Shown here piece after piece: positions 29,022 through 37,594 of a DNA stretch of 45,021 nt (positions are counted from its first letter, which is position 1; each line of letters opens with the position of its first letter). A model generated the notes under the pieces. The model was given only the letters and a program-made list of their open reading frames with translations, was not told the origin of the DNA and did no database searches. Where the stretch lies: positions 1 through 45,021 of the IMG/VR virus record IMGVR_UViG_3300021076_000245. One strand, written 5' to 3'. A program made the translations under genes and the position numbers. The stretch is from a virus.

Positions 29022-31540
29022 TATCTTTCTCCTGCCATTGATACATCAATAAGAACAGAAGTAAGATTAAATGCGCCGACAAATAGAAGTGAAAAGTTTT
29101 GACCCGTTGTACGTTTTGCAAACTTACGTATCATTTGTCCTTCAAGTAAAGTTACCATTTTTGCGGCAGCTAACATATCTTTGCCATTTATCGAATTTAA
29201 GATATATGCATCGAATGTATTGCCATTCAACACAGACTCTACATCAGTTCGATTATGGATAACAAATTTATTTCGTTCAAATTGAAACTTACCAAGTATC
29301 AATACCCCATCAGCTACAGTTCCAACAAGATCAAAATCAACAATTTGAATTGTGCCATCTTTTTGCAGAAATGCTATATTCTTCTTAGCTACTTCTGTTA
29401 GATTAACCCCTTTGTTAGCAAGTTGCCCATAAGTTGTATTAGCAAGTTGCCCGTAACTGATATTAAGCAATTCACCGTACTCAACTTGTCCATAGATCGA
29501 AGGAGCATTCCATTCGAAACAAGCCCTATGATTTATCTTTAGTTTACCCCAGCGCTTTAGGGCCAAGTCATAGATAAGCGCATGTGTGAAATTCGGATAG
29601 TTCATTCCATACGAAATTATAACATATCGTTCCATCACAATAGAAAGACGTGTATTCAACGGAGAAGAAAGATATGTAAGTGCAATCGTAAGGGATGACT
29701 CATCAAAGTCTTCAAACGTCAAATTTGCAAGAAAATCAGTTGCAGAACCAAATAACAACTCGCTTGAACTTTTGTTAAGCTGTTGAATTCCTGCAGTAGT
29801 CCATGCATAGTGATAAGATAAATTTCCTTGCCATGTAACTTCGGAAGGAGATTGACAACCTCCAGAACCTGCAACTTCAGAGAATATATAAGGATATCGT
29901 ACATTAGCGGTATAGCTTGCGCTAACTATATTCTTTTCGCAGTAAATAAGGAACCCTCCAGATATTGCGAGGCAGAACATTATCTTACCATTGCAATACT
30001 GAACAGGGCCACCACCAGCACCAGTAGTTAATGAAGGATAAAGATCTTCTGGATTTGTAACATTACTCCAAGCAACAGTAGTATCATCCCAGGCAATCAA
30101 GTACCCATTCGCTGAAGTTATGCCTTTAATATCGCTATTTGTAAGCCCAGACAGTGTGACCGATTGCATAACTTTATTTACTTGGTCGTAATACAAACAA
30201 CCAATATTTTGATAGTAAATATAAGTTTTGCCATTTACAAAAGCAGTTGTCACAAACGCATTTTGTGGGACACTTGCAGCAAAAGAAGTTGAATTGCTAG
30301 CTCGCATAGCAGGACACACGGAAGTAGTACTGGCTGCAACTTCTGTCCATGTTTGCGTTCCAGTTGCAATTCCATTTATGTATGCGTAAGAAATATTTGA
30401 ATTGTAGTTCCAATAGGCGCTTCCTGGCAACCATGCTGCAAGCATGTAAGTTCCAGTAGAAGGAATGGTATAATTGCCACCTGAAATCGCAAAGTCTTGC
30501 CATCCGTTACCGTTATGAGTTACAAGTCCTGTTGTTGCTTCAACAGTATAACTTCCACTCATGTTCTGTTTTACAATAAAAATCTCTATCTGATTTAGAG
30601 TATAAGAAACCTGCAAAACTGGATGCGCCCCAGTATACGTACCAACTGCAACAGTACCAGAAATTGTGCCGGCATAATACTGTGCAGTGTCTGTAGTAAC
30701 TACTGTATTCAATCCTGTAGTTGCAGGAGTAAATACTGCAGCATAGTAAGTACCGGTATTTGGAACAGTATAGTTTGCGGATAGTGGAACTGTTTGCCAA
30801 CCTTGACCTAAATGATTAAAAACAGCAGTTTGCGCTACAACAGTTACAGAAGCTGCACTGTTCCACAGAACTATGTATGCAATACCGCCAGTAAAAGCAA
30901 CTGTACTATATACATTAACAGAGGATACTATTCCACCATTTGGAACTTGAAATTCATTTTCGATGTACGTGTATGCGCTGCTGTTAAATGTAGTATTAGC
31001 AACACTTCCTAAGACTTCAACAGCATTTGCATAATTCCAAAATGCGCCGAGTTGTGAGACTGTTGTTCCATTTGGAAGCGTAACACTTTCATCAACATAT
31101 GTGGAAGCGATTGCAAGCATTTGAGTAAGTTGTGCAGTAGCTACTGGACTAGATGCAATATTACCCATTACAGACATCGCTTCCCATACACCAATGTCTG
31201 CATCATATACGTAATTTTTACCAAAAGCAGGCGCAAATAAGAATTTTGCAACAAGTGGAGTTGTATATTCAAGTGGGAATACTTGATCAAAATCCGTCAC
31301 ATTAGCAAGGCCAGACAGTATCTGCTCATAACCAATTGCCTGATATCCTTGAGTAGTTGGCACAACATTGTGCATATAAAATGCCTGAGGCAAACCGCGA
31401 TTCAACTCAGGTTCTTTCATCTGAGTTATATAATCGAAGTTTGTATCATATTGAGGAAGCAAAATACTTCTTCCCCAAAAGTCTGATTCAAAAGGAAACT
31501 CTGCAGATGCTAAATTAATTCTAGTCCATTGATGCGTCAT
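29021..31540 (-). CDS. Tail nozzle protein (T7 gp12 / P22 gp10-like)
   Basis: The 839-residue protein follows the pattern of the nozzle or tail-stabilising protein of short-tailed phages: an N-terminal strand-rich part with a PQAFYMHNVVPTTQGYQAIG segment, and repeated beta-propeller elements such as GYLIAWDDTTVAWSNVTNPE and FALIYDLALKRWGKL-like strands. Two copies of a 40-residue beta segment occur near residues 233-275 and 333-370, ending TVPNTGTYYAAVF and TIPSTGTYMLAAW. A short YGQL repeat run lies near residues 680-715. The nozzle attaches to the adaptor (34867-35577) and controls DNA release. Confidence 0.75.
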   Translation of the reverse strand: MTHQWTRINLASAEFPFESDFWGRSILLPQYDTNFDYITQMKEPELNRGLPQAFYMHNVVPTTQGYQAIGYEQILSGLANVTDFDQVFPLEYTTPLVAKFLFAPAFGKNYVYDADIGVWEAMSVMGNIASSPVATAQLTQMLAIASTYVDESVTLPNGTTVSQLGAFWNYANAVEVLGSVANTTFNSSAYTYIENEFQVPNGGIVSSVNVYSTVAFTGGIAYIVLWNSAASVTVVAQTAVFNHLGQGWQTVPLSANYTVPNTGTYYAAVFTPATTGLNTVVTTDTAQYYAGTISGTVAVGTYTGAHPVLQVSYTLNQIEIFIVKQNMSGSYTVEATTGLVTHNGNGWQDFAISGGNYTIPSTGTYMLAAWLPGSAYWNYNSNISYAYINGIATGTQTWTEVAASTTSVCPAMRASNSTSFAASVPQNAFVTTAFVNGKTYIYYQNIGCLYYDQVNKVMQSVTLSGLTNSDIKGITSANGYLIAWDDTTVAWSNVTNPEDLYPSLTTGAGGGPVQYCNGKIMFCLAISGGFLIYCEKNIVSASYTANVRYPYIFSEVAGSGGCQSPSEVTWQGNLSYHYAWTTAGIQQLNKSSSELLFGSATDFLANLTFEDFDESSLTIALTYLSSPLNTRLSIVMERYVIISYGMNYPNFTHALIYDLALKRWGKLKINHRACFEWNAPSIYGQVEYGELLNISYGQLANTTYGQLANKGVNLTEVAKKNIAFLQKDGTIQIVDFDLVGTVADGVLILGKFQFERNKFVIHNRTDVESVLNGNTFDAYILNSINGKDMLAAAKMVTLLEGQMIRKFAKRTTGQNFSLLFVGAFNLTSVLIDVSMAGER

Positions 31541-31541
31541 A

Positions 31542-31766
31542 TTAATGCACCTTTTTTAGCTCTTTGATTTCCTTACGAATTTCAAATACATCATCTTTGA
31601 AATCGTCTACCCACATCTTAAAACGGCTTTCCAGCGACCTTTTATACCGCTTGTGTAGGTAAGCAGAAATTACTTTATCCAACCCCCAAGTAGCGACAAT
31701 TGCAACAGTCAATACATATTCTGCAATTGAAGGATCATCGAAATACTTCCAAAAAGTTTCCCACAT
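31542..31766 (-). CDS. Small membrane protein next to holin
   Basis: I start at ATG 31766, with GAGGTG just upstream; an ATG four codons earlier lacks a ribosome site. The 74-residue protein has one likely membrane helix (EYVLTVAIVATWGLDKVIS) and a very basic then charged coiled-coil tail (KDDVFEIRKEIKELKKVH). By the positive-inside rule the tail would lie in the cytoplasm. It could be a second holin, an antiholin or a partner of the neighbouring protein. Confidence 0.68.
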   Translation of the reverse strand: MWETFWKYFDDPSIAEYVLTVAIVATWGLDKVISAYLHKRYKRSLESRFKMWVDDFKDDVFEIRKEIKELKKVH

Positions 31767-31778
31767 ATTACACCTCAT

Positions 31779-32012
31779 CTACTGATGAAGAACTTCATGA
31801 AATTTTTTATTCTCTTTTCTTATTCTAAACTGCTTCTTTGTCCAAATCATAATTTGAATTAATGTCCAAATTATAGACAACAGTGCAGCAATCGAAGGAA
31901 GCCACCCAACAATAGAACTAATAACTATTATCCCTGAAACTCCATCTCCAAGTAAACGAAAGTGAGCCACAGTAGCATTATAGTTGTTGATAATATCATC
32001 AGCCAAACTCAT
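31779..32012 (-). CDS. Putative holin
   Basis: The 77-residue protein has a polar start, a long hydrophobic stretch at about residues 26-56 (IIVISSIVGWLPSIAALLSI and following) that could form one or two membrane helices with a turn at GWLP, and a highly basic C-terminal tail. This arrangement fits small class II holins. The start follows GGGGAAAATA. Its place next to tail-fibre genes resembles the T7 order (fibre, then gp17.5 holin). It should release the endolysin encoded at 7952. Confidence 0.65.
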   Translation of the reverse strand: MSLADDIINNYNATVAHFRLLGDGVSGIIVISSIVGWLPSIAALLSIIWTLIQIMIWTKKQFRIRKENKKFHEVLHQ

Positions 32013-32040
32013 TATTTTCCCCTACCTTTTAGTTTTTGAA

Positions 32041-32106
32041 AAGTAGGCGACGAAGAGCCTGTATAATCATTTCGTCGCCTACTTAAACAATTATACAGGC
32101 TCTTCG
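32041..32106 (-). promoter_or_regulatory. Two interlocked long hairpins, possible attenuator
   Basis: Stem 1 pairs 32041-32054 (AAGTAGGCGACGAA) with 32071-32084. Stem 2 pairs 32051-32067 (CGAAGAGCCTGTATAAT) with 32090-32106. Each is perfect (14 and 17 bp), and they share bases, so both cannot fully form at once. On the minus strand stem 2 forms first and spans the stop codon of the zinc-ribbon gene; stem 1 then ends in a short U-rich stretch (CTTTTC) like a terminator. The set lies just before the holin gene. Confidence 0.75.
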
Positions 32107-32225
32107 TAACCGCAATTTGGACATACCCAGAACATAATGCCACCCTCTTCTTGTTGTACTAAGCGAACGCCATCATACGGGCAACGTTTTGATACAGTTT
32201 CAGTCTGAGTAGTTTCTTCAGCCAT
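32091..32225 (-). CDS. 44-residue zinc-ribbon protein
   Basis: This short gene starts at ATG 32225 with GGAGTGTAAC upstream, 1 base after the previous stop, and ends at 32091. The protein has an acidic Thr-rich start, then CPYDG near residue 15 and CPNCGY near the C-terminus. Three cysteines plus a possible fourth ligand suit a zinc knuckle or rubredoxin-like ribbon. Function is unknown; small zinc ribbons in phages often bind RNA polymerase or RNA. Its stop codon lies inside stem 2 of the interlocked hairpins. Confidence 0.78.
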   Translation of the reverse strand: MAEETTQTETVSKRCPYDGVRLVQQEEGGIMFWVCPNCGYEEPV

Positions 32226-32226
32226 G

Positions 32227-32577
32227 TTACACTCCGTACTTAGTTTTCAAAGCTGCCAAATCAGAAGTGTATTGAGCTTTTCTAGTTGACAACTCTGAAA
32301 TGATGTCAGCTTGGGTAGAAGCTTGCTGTGTACCCCCAATCATTGCAGCACTGAGCCAAGCTAACTGAAGCTCAGATAGATCAGCAGCGTAAGCAGCAGC
32401 CAGGGTATTTGCTGCTGCTTGAAAAGCTTGAGCATTGGTTTGTGCAGGAGGCCAGTTAGCGGTAATATTAGTCCAGGCACCGGCCCCAAGCTGTTCGATC
32501 ATCGCCACCTGTGATGGATCTGATATATCGAACCCGTGAACAGAACCTTGTGGATCTTGCAAGTATTGCATTTGCAT
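32227..32577 (-). CDS. Possible tail-fibre chaperone
   Basis: The 116-residue product begins with an MQYLQDPQGSVHGFD segment, then WTNITANWPPAQ, and ends with a long Ala/Gln-rich helix. It lies 17 bases downstream of the collagen-containing fibre gene with AAGGAG before its ATG. Small proteins at this place often help fold or trimerise the fibre, but the match is only by position and general look. Confidence 0.55.
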   Translation of the reverse strand: MQMQYLQDPQGSVHGFDISDPSQVAMIEQLGAGAWTNITANWPPAQTNAQAFQAAANTLAAAYAADLSELQLAWLSAAMIGGTQQASTQADIISELSTRKAQYTSDLAALKTKYGV

Positions 32578-32594
32578 AGTGTAGTCTCCTTGAC

Positions 32595-33971
32595 TTAGTT
32601 TCGTAGTTCAGCCCACGAAGTCGGAGCGCCTGTAACTGAATAGGACAGTCCGCTTGGCACAACACCACATACCGCAGTATACGTGCCAGACGTAAAGCTA
32701 GATTGAGCTATTGCCACACCGCCAACAGTAATAATTCCATTACCTGATCCGCCGCTGTAATGAGTTGTGCTGACCATGATGGGCTTACTTGTGGTGTTAT
32801 AATATGTTGTTCCGGCAATTCTCTGAGTACCAATTGTGAATGATTGCCAAGTCTGCACATAGCCAAAGCTCTGCATTGTCGCCATGGCTTGCCCACCTGC
32901 GCCCTGCACCAATGTCGGTGCCGTTGCCCAAGTGCCTGCAACAGCCTCTGTGATGTTAATGTATCCAACAATGCGGAAGGAACTGCTGTTAATCACCGCT
33001 GCTGAATATAGTACGTTAGCACTGGTGGCACCGGCGCTAATAGCTAATGTAGAGGCTATTATCGTCTCATCAAGATTGACACCACCAGCCATATTGATGA
33101 TGCCAAGAGCCGGAATTCCACCGTTGTAGAGGACAACTATTGCAAGTTGCGCCTGTGTTGCCGCTACGGTTCCCAGCGTAGCCCCAGCAGGTATTGGTAG
33201 AGACAGTGCACCAACCTTAATAGTAGTAGATGCTCCGTTAGTTAGTGCAGCATTGCGGAAGTCTAATGAACCGCCAGCATAGGTAACTGTCAAGGCATTA
33301 CCAGCTACAGATGCTCCTACACTTTGAATCTTTGATCCACCAGCATTAGCATCCATATAAGTCTTGCTAGCTTTTTGGGATGGCAATAAAGAATCACTAT
33401 TAGCAGAAAAAGTGCCATCAGTGCTTATCGCAATTCCGCTATCAATTACAGTATTCAAAGCTGAATAAATTGCAATATCGCCAAGTGCTGTCATATTACC
33501 AATATTGCCACCAGCACTTACACCTGGAATACCTTGAATACCTTGAGGACCAGTTTGCCCAATTGCACCTTGAGGACCAGCAGGACCTTGAGCACCAGTA
33601 GCACCTTGAATACCGCAAACTCCTATACTCCAATCAGTCTTAGCTCCGCCAGCGGCATTTCCAATTGAAGTTACATTAACAGTTACATTTGCAGCATTTG
33701 CAGCCCAACCAGTTACTTGTCCAAACATATAACTAGAAGGCGAACTTGAACTCACAGCAAGAACGTATTCTCCGTTGTAAAATGTATTATAGGTATCAGT
33801 TAAAGCAAATACTTGTGCTCCCAAAGCAGGAACCAAAGAAGTAGCTGAAACTGCTACACCAAAAACACCTTGAATATATGCTTTTAATGCACGAAATTCT
33901 GCCGCTGCTGTCTCTGCAACATTAACATCAGTAGGATTTGTTGGGTCAGCAGGATTAGGAGTATACGTCAT
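32595..33971 (-). CDS. Tail fibre with collagen-like repeat
   Basis: The 458-residue fibre has an N-terminal helical anchor (NVAETAAAEFRALKAYIQGV) and beta-rich shaft. Near residues 120-150 a G-X-Y run (GATGAQGPAGPQGAIGQTG and following) forms a collagen-like trimeric rod. A beta-rich C-terminal part ends with small Gly/Ser/Thr-rich strands. Such fibres bind the host surface. The downstream gene 32227-32577 may be its chaperone. The start follows AAGGAGTAAATCT. Confidence 0.85.
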   Translation of the reverse strand: MTYTPNPADPTNPTDVNVAETAAAEFRALKAYIQGVFGVAVSATSLVPALGAQVFALTDTYNTFYNGEYVLAVSSSSPSSYMFGQVTGWAANAANVTVNVTSIGNAAGGAKTDWSIGVCGIQGATGAQGPAGPQGAIGQTGPQGIQGIPGVSAGGNIGNMTALGDIAIYSALNTVIDSGIAISTDGTFSANSDSLLPSQKASKTYMDANAGGSKIQSVGASVAGNALTVTYAGGSLDFRNAALTNGASTTIKVGALSLPIPAGATLGTVAATQAQLAIVVLYNGGIPALGIINMAGGVNLDETIIASTLAISAGATSANVLYSAAVINSSSFRIVGYINITEAVAGTWATAPTLVQGAGGQAMATMQSFGYVQTWQSFTIGTQRIAGTTYYNTTSKPIMVSTTHYSGGSGNGIITVGGVAIAQSSFTSGTYTAVCGVVPSGLSYSVTGAPTSWAELRN

Positions 33972-33982
33972 AGATTTACTCC

Positions 33983-34861
33983 TTACGAATCAGTATTGAG
34001 AATGAAGAAAGCAACAGTTACTTGTGCAGTTGCATTTGCGTTGAGAGTAATTGTAAAACTCCCTGCAGCAGGAATGACTGATTTAACACCAGTAGCAGTT
34101 GCATCATTACTCTGAAGTTGTGCAAATACAATACTGTTAGGTGAGACAGAGACATTAGTAATTGTTGCAGAAGAAGTTCCTGCAGCGATTTTAAAACTTC
34201 CAACTGGAGTATTGATAGTCTGATTTCCTGCACCATTACTTATAGTGTAGTTAAAATTGATTTTACTCCAACCTAGATTAGCAGCTCCAAGAGCAACAAG
34301 TCCTTGCGATAACGGTTGTATAGTTCCGTTATTCGTAAGCTTGAACCACTCAACTTCGGCAGCGCCATCCTGTTTGGTAAAGAATCGTAGTTCTGCTCCA
34401 AGAGATGTGGTATTAACACCAGAAGCATAAATGTTAATACCGCCTACTTCAGTCCAACCATAAGCAGTTCCTGCAGTAACAGGAAGCATGTAACTCCAAC
34501 CAGAGAATTTACCGATGAAATCTCCAGTTAAATTAACGCTTGGTTGAATGCCATTTCCTCGCGAAGAACTTACAGTAAATCCTGCAACTTGAGTATTCTG
34601 CAAAGCAGAAGTACCATAAGCTACTGAATTGTACGGCCAATAAGAATCATACTGCAAATAAGCATTAATGCTATCTGTACCAGTTTGATCCCCATTTGTA
34701 TTGATACTAAGATGCTTATTTATCTGATCCCACCAAAAATTTGCAACATCTGTCATTATTGTTGCATTGTCTGTATTAACAAATGGAATACTTCCTTGGG
34801 CGGATAAGTTAGAAGGCAAAGCAAGGATAGCCCAAAGAGTAGATGCGTTATATACAGTCAT
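33983..34861 (-). CDS. Tail fibre or spike component
   Basis: The 292-residue protein is rich in Asn, Thr, Ser and Gly with many beta strands. It contains WWDQINKHLSINTNGDQTG near the start, a pattern of phage fibre heads, and VALGAANLGWSKINFNYT, a motif often seen before the trimeric tip in tail proteins. The C-terminal 90 residues are a beta sandwich. It lies between the tail adaptor and the collagen-type fibre, so it is likely part of the same host-binding apparatus. Function is inferred from composition and place. Confidence 0.7.
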   Translation of the reverse strand: MTVYNASTLWAILALPSNLSAQGSIPFVNTDNATIMTDVANFWWDQINKHLSINTNGDQTGTDSINAYLQYDSYWPYNSVAYGTSALQNTQVAGFTVSSSRGNGIQPSVNLTGDFIGKFSGWSYMLPVTAGTAYGWTEVGGINIYASGVNTTSLGAELRFFTKQDGAAEVEWFKLTNNGTIQPLSQGLVALGAANLGWSKINFNYTISNGAGNQTINTPVGSFKIAAGTSSATITNVSVSPNSIVFAQLQSNDATATGVKSVIPAAGSFTITLNANATAQVTVAFFILNTDS

Positions 34862-34866
34862 TTAAT

Positions 34867-35577
34867 TTATCTCCCTTCTGCAGTAATTGCAGTAGCTCGA
34901 AGAATTCCAATTTCAACCCCTATAGGTCCAGTAGGAGGATTGTGTGTATCTCCTATGACACCATAAGTATTTGCAATATCTAACTGCCCAGTTTTACGAA
35001 ACACCATTTGTGCAGCCAAATAAACTATCAAAAACGGATGTTCATTCGCAACCCAAGAGTTGTAACCAACATAATTGTTTTCTTTGTCGATCTCAGGATA
35101 TTGATAAAATGAAACTAAGCCGTATTGAAACTGCGTGCTACTTTTTATATTAAGAACGGTTCCGGCTAAGTATCCTACATCAACTTTCTCGGTTCTGTAC
35201 TGCTCATCTAAAAGATCGTTTGGATCAATTATTGTAATCGGCCGCATAGCCAATTCTGGGTTCAACGAAACACCAAGTGAGTTACTTTGCAATGGCGGCA
35301 AAATTCCAGGATTTAATTGATAGTTGTTAAGTGTTGGGTCAAACTTACGAAAAAGCGATAATGCTTTATATCTCGGCAAAATCGATAAATCTAATTGTTG
35401 TACATAAGCAGAAAAATCAAATACAACTTGTCCTACTGCAACATCTCGGTACCAATAGTCAATACCGTGAGCTTGAAGAGTCGCAGCAATGATAGATCCT
35501 TTAGTTTCATCGACTAGATCAGGGCGATTTGTCTCGGTATATACTTGAGCTTCCAAATCTGCTAATGACCATACCAT
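34867..35577 (-). CDS. Tail adaptor (T7 gp11 tubular A-like)
   Basis: The 236-residue protein has a typical phage adaptor start, with a LVDETKGSIIAATLQAHGID helix and the following YWYRDVAVGQVVFDFS segment. The middle contains PRYKALSLFRKFDP and a NDLLDEQYRTEKV region, also common in this group. The adaptor joins the portal to the nozzle encoded at 29021. The assignment is supported by its place after the capsid genes and before the fibre genes. Confidence 0.8.
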   Translation of the reverse strand: MVWSLADLEAQVYTETNRPDLVDETKGSIIAATLQAHGIDYWYRDVAVGQVVFDFSAYVQQLDLSILPRYKALSLFRKFDPTLNNYQLNPGILPPLQSNSLGVSLNPELAMRPITIIDPNDLLDEQYRTEKVDVGYLAGTVLNIKSSTQFQYGLVSFYQYPEIDKENNYVGYNSWVANEHPFLIVYLAAQMVFRKTGQLDIANTYGVIGDTHNPPTGPIGVEIGILRATAITAEGR

Positions 35578-35604
35578 GATAAATCGCCCTTTTCTAGTTC
35601 AAGA

Positions 35605-36204
35605 TTACTTCTGATTACTAGTAGCAGCAGCGCCAGCAATATCAGCACTGCTTACAATTCCTTTCAACGGAGATTGCTGTGCCATCATAGTAACGCTAAC
35701 TCCGTCACCTTCGATCTTCTGCTTCTTCATAGCAAGAATATCGGTAGCGCTTAGTTTAGCACCATCGATATTCGAAGCCTCAGCAGTTCCTATAGTTGCC
35801 TGCAACTGCGCCATAAGATCAGAAATCTGCTTTTCGTATTGAGCACGAATAGTTTCTTCCAACTCTTCCTTAACTTCTTCTCGCACCTGAGCTTTAATAG
35901 TAGATTTTGGATCCTTACGCATATGTGCCTGAAATACTTCTTCCTCCGTGGCTTTACGGATGTAACTATTTCCGTTGGCAATTTCTTCGTCTAAATACTT
36001 CTGGTCGTAAATAATATCTGTTTCTAGAAAGCCGTGGACAAAAGGAAGCTTCTTTCCATCAGTCCTATGCAAAGAAGCATAAGGAATAGTGCAAACATAG
36101 TACTTGGTTTCCTGTGCCCTAGTAGCAGGAAGCGGCGCAGTAATTGACTGAATAGGAGAAACAGTCAATGGGTTCTGTGAATTAATAAGGTCTGGGTTGG
36201 TCAT
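35605..36204 (-). CDS. Head-associated protein of unknown function
   Basis: The 199-residue protein has a SLHRTDGKKLPFVHGFLETD segment, an EYLDEEIA-like helix and an NSYIRKA segment; I recall this module in small proteins next to capsid genes. A long charged helix (residues 95-145, EVKEELEETI and so on) may form a coiled coil. The start follows CGGAGAAAGC. It lies downstream of the capsid terminator and so probably is expressed at lower level than the capsid. Confidence 0.65.
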   Translation of the reverse strand: MTNPDLINSQNPLTVSPIQSITAPLPATRAQETKYYVCTIPYASLHRTDGKKLPFVHGFLETDIIYDQKYLDEEIANGNSYIRKATEEEVFQAHMRKDPKSTIKAQVREEVKEELEETIRAQYEKQISDLMAQLQATIGTAEASNIDGAKLSATDILAMKKQKIEGDGVSVTMMAQQSPLKGIVSSADIAGAAATSNQK

Positions 36205-36238
36205 TTTGCTTTCTCCGATGTTTGTGCCATCTTAAAAA

Positions 36239-36288
36239 TGCGAGGGTAGTTGCAGTGCTTGCTTGCGTAAATTACAACTACCCTCGCA
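36239..36288 (-). terminator. Terminator after major capsid gene
   Basis: A perfect 14-bp stem pairs 36239-36252 (TGCGAGGGTAGTTG) with 36275-36288. On the minus strand the 3' arm is followed by TTTTTAAG. This is a typical intrinsic terminator. It allows high capsid mRNA with partial readthrough into tail genes. Confidence 0.88.
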
Positions 36289-36330
36289 AGTTATCTATCA
36301 TAAAAGGAGATGACTACTTCTATGATAGAC

Positions 36331-37554
36331 TTAACCCTGAGCAGCAGCCGTGAGATTGGTCATGATACCAAAAGCGGGAGGATTCTTAATAAGAGCAGTT
36401 AGCTCACTAGTAAGAGTTCCACCAACGGCATCAATCCCATTATCAGCAGCTTCGGTGCCATCCATGTTGAATTCCTTATTCTGCGTCTTGCGATCACCAA
36501 GATATGCAAGAGAGAAAGTAGGAAGATCAACAGCAATAGCAAGTTTGCTCCAAGAAGGATTGGTGTTGAACAAAGGATGCTCGATAATACGGAAAGTACC
36601 ACGAGCAATTTTAATAGTGCTGAACTGCAGACCCCACTCAGTAGCACCGTCGACCATCATATACGTACCGTTAAGTCGACCGATGTTATTGATAACTTTC
36701 TTTGCAGTTCCGCCAACAAACAACACACGTTCGTTAGCAGTCTTCGGATCAGTAGCCTGATTAAAGCACGGATCGAAAGCAGCTTCGAACTGCGTATAGT
36801 TGGTAGTGCCACCAGCAACAGTGACGTTAGGCGAAGCGTAAGACGGAGGATAGTAAGCAATGTTGGATACAATGCTGTAAATCCCATCCATAGTACGGAA
36901 AGGCTGACCGTTTCTAGTGCCAGCATACTTCTGCCCAAAGAACAGACTTTTTTCGATATCCGCAGCATGGAAAGCAGCACAATCCTGCTTATTCTCCGCA
37001 ATATTAGTCTCACCAGCGATAACCTGAGTAGCACGCACAGTGTCGGAAATCGCCCAAGTATTACGAAAGATCTGCGTAAGATTGGTAATGCGAACAGGAT
37101 TGATCGCAAGCGCATTCGGCCGCAAAGAAGACTCTTCGTAGGCAGTACCAACCTGATACAGATTAGTGCTAGCAGCAATAGCAGCGGCAGCAACACTACC
37201 AACAGCTCGCTGCACAGAAATCTGTACCTGTGAAAGAATAGCATTAACGATAATATTTTCACCAGTATTATCGCAACGCATCAACATACCAGGAAGAAGA
37301 TTATTGGTGCTGGTGATAGTGAAAACATTATCGCCGACCGCCTGGCCAGCAGTGCTAAGAGTAGCCTGCGGAAACAGCATAGTCTTAGTGAAAAATCCAT
37401 GCTCAGTCTGCAAAGCAGTTTCGCTAGGAAGCATCGACGTCAGTCCAAACAATGGAGCAGTACCATTTGGAAAGAGTCGAGTAATCATACCAGCAAAAGA
37501 CTTTCGAGCAAGATCCATCGTGAACTGAGCAGAACTAAAAATACCAGTAGTCAT
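36331..37554 (-). CDS. Major capsid protein
   Basis: The 407-residue protein has the size, position and sequence style of an HK97-fold capsid protein of the DUF5309 type. Recognisable segments are AIVIAGETNIAENK-like VIAGETNIAENKQDCAAFHA near residue 175, followed by DIEKSLFFGQK, and TERVLFVGG-type NERVLFVGGTAKKVI near 275. The C-terminal region has FSLAYLGDRKT. It is preceded by AAAGGAG and followed by a strong terminator, fitting very high late expression. It lies after the scaffold and decoration-like genes in transcription order. Confidence 0.85.
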   Translation of the reverse strand: MTTGIFSSAQFTMDLARKSFAGMITRLFPNGTAPLFGLTSMLPSETALQTEHGFFTKTMLFPQATLSTAGQAVGDNVFTITSTNNLLPGMLMRCDNTGENIIVNAILSQVQISVQRAVGSVAAAAIAASTNLYQVGTAYEESSLRPNALAINPVRITNLTQIFRNTWAISDTVRATQVIAGETNIAENKQDCAAFHAADIEKSLFFGQKYAGTRNGQPFRTMDGIYSIVSNIAYYPPSYASPNVTVAGGTTNYTQFEAAFDPCFNQATDPKTANERVLFVGGTAKKVINNIGRLNGTYMMVDGATEWGLQFSTIKIARGTFRIIEHPLFNTNPSWSKLAIAVDLPTFSLAYLGDRKTQNKEFNMDGTEAADNGIDAVGGTLTSELTALIKNPPAFGIMTNLTAAAQG

Positions 37555-37594
37555 ATTGAACTCCTTTGAAATAGATTGTAGTTTATTCTTTCAC

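Noticed and set aside
36577-37262. Long frames opposite or shifted within the capsid gene
   Set aside because: They are shadows of the strongly biased codons of the capsid gene, with no ribosome sites and serine- or leucine-rich nonsense composition.
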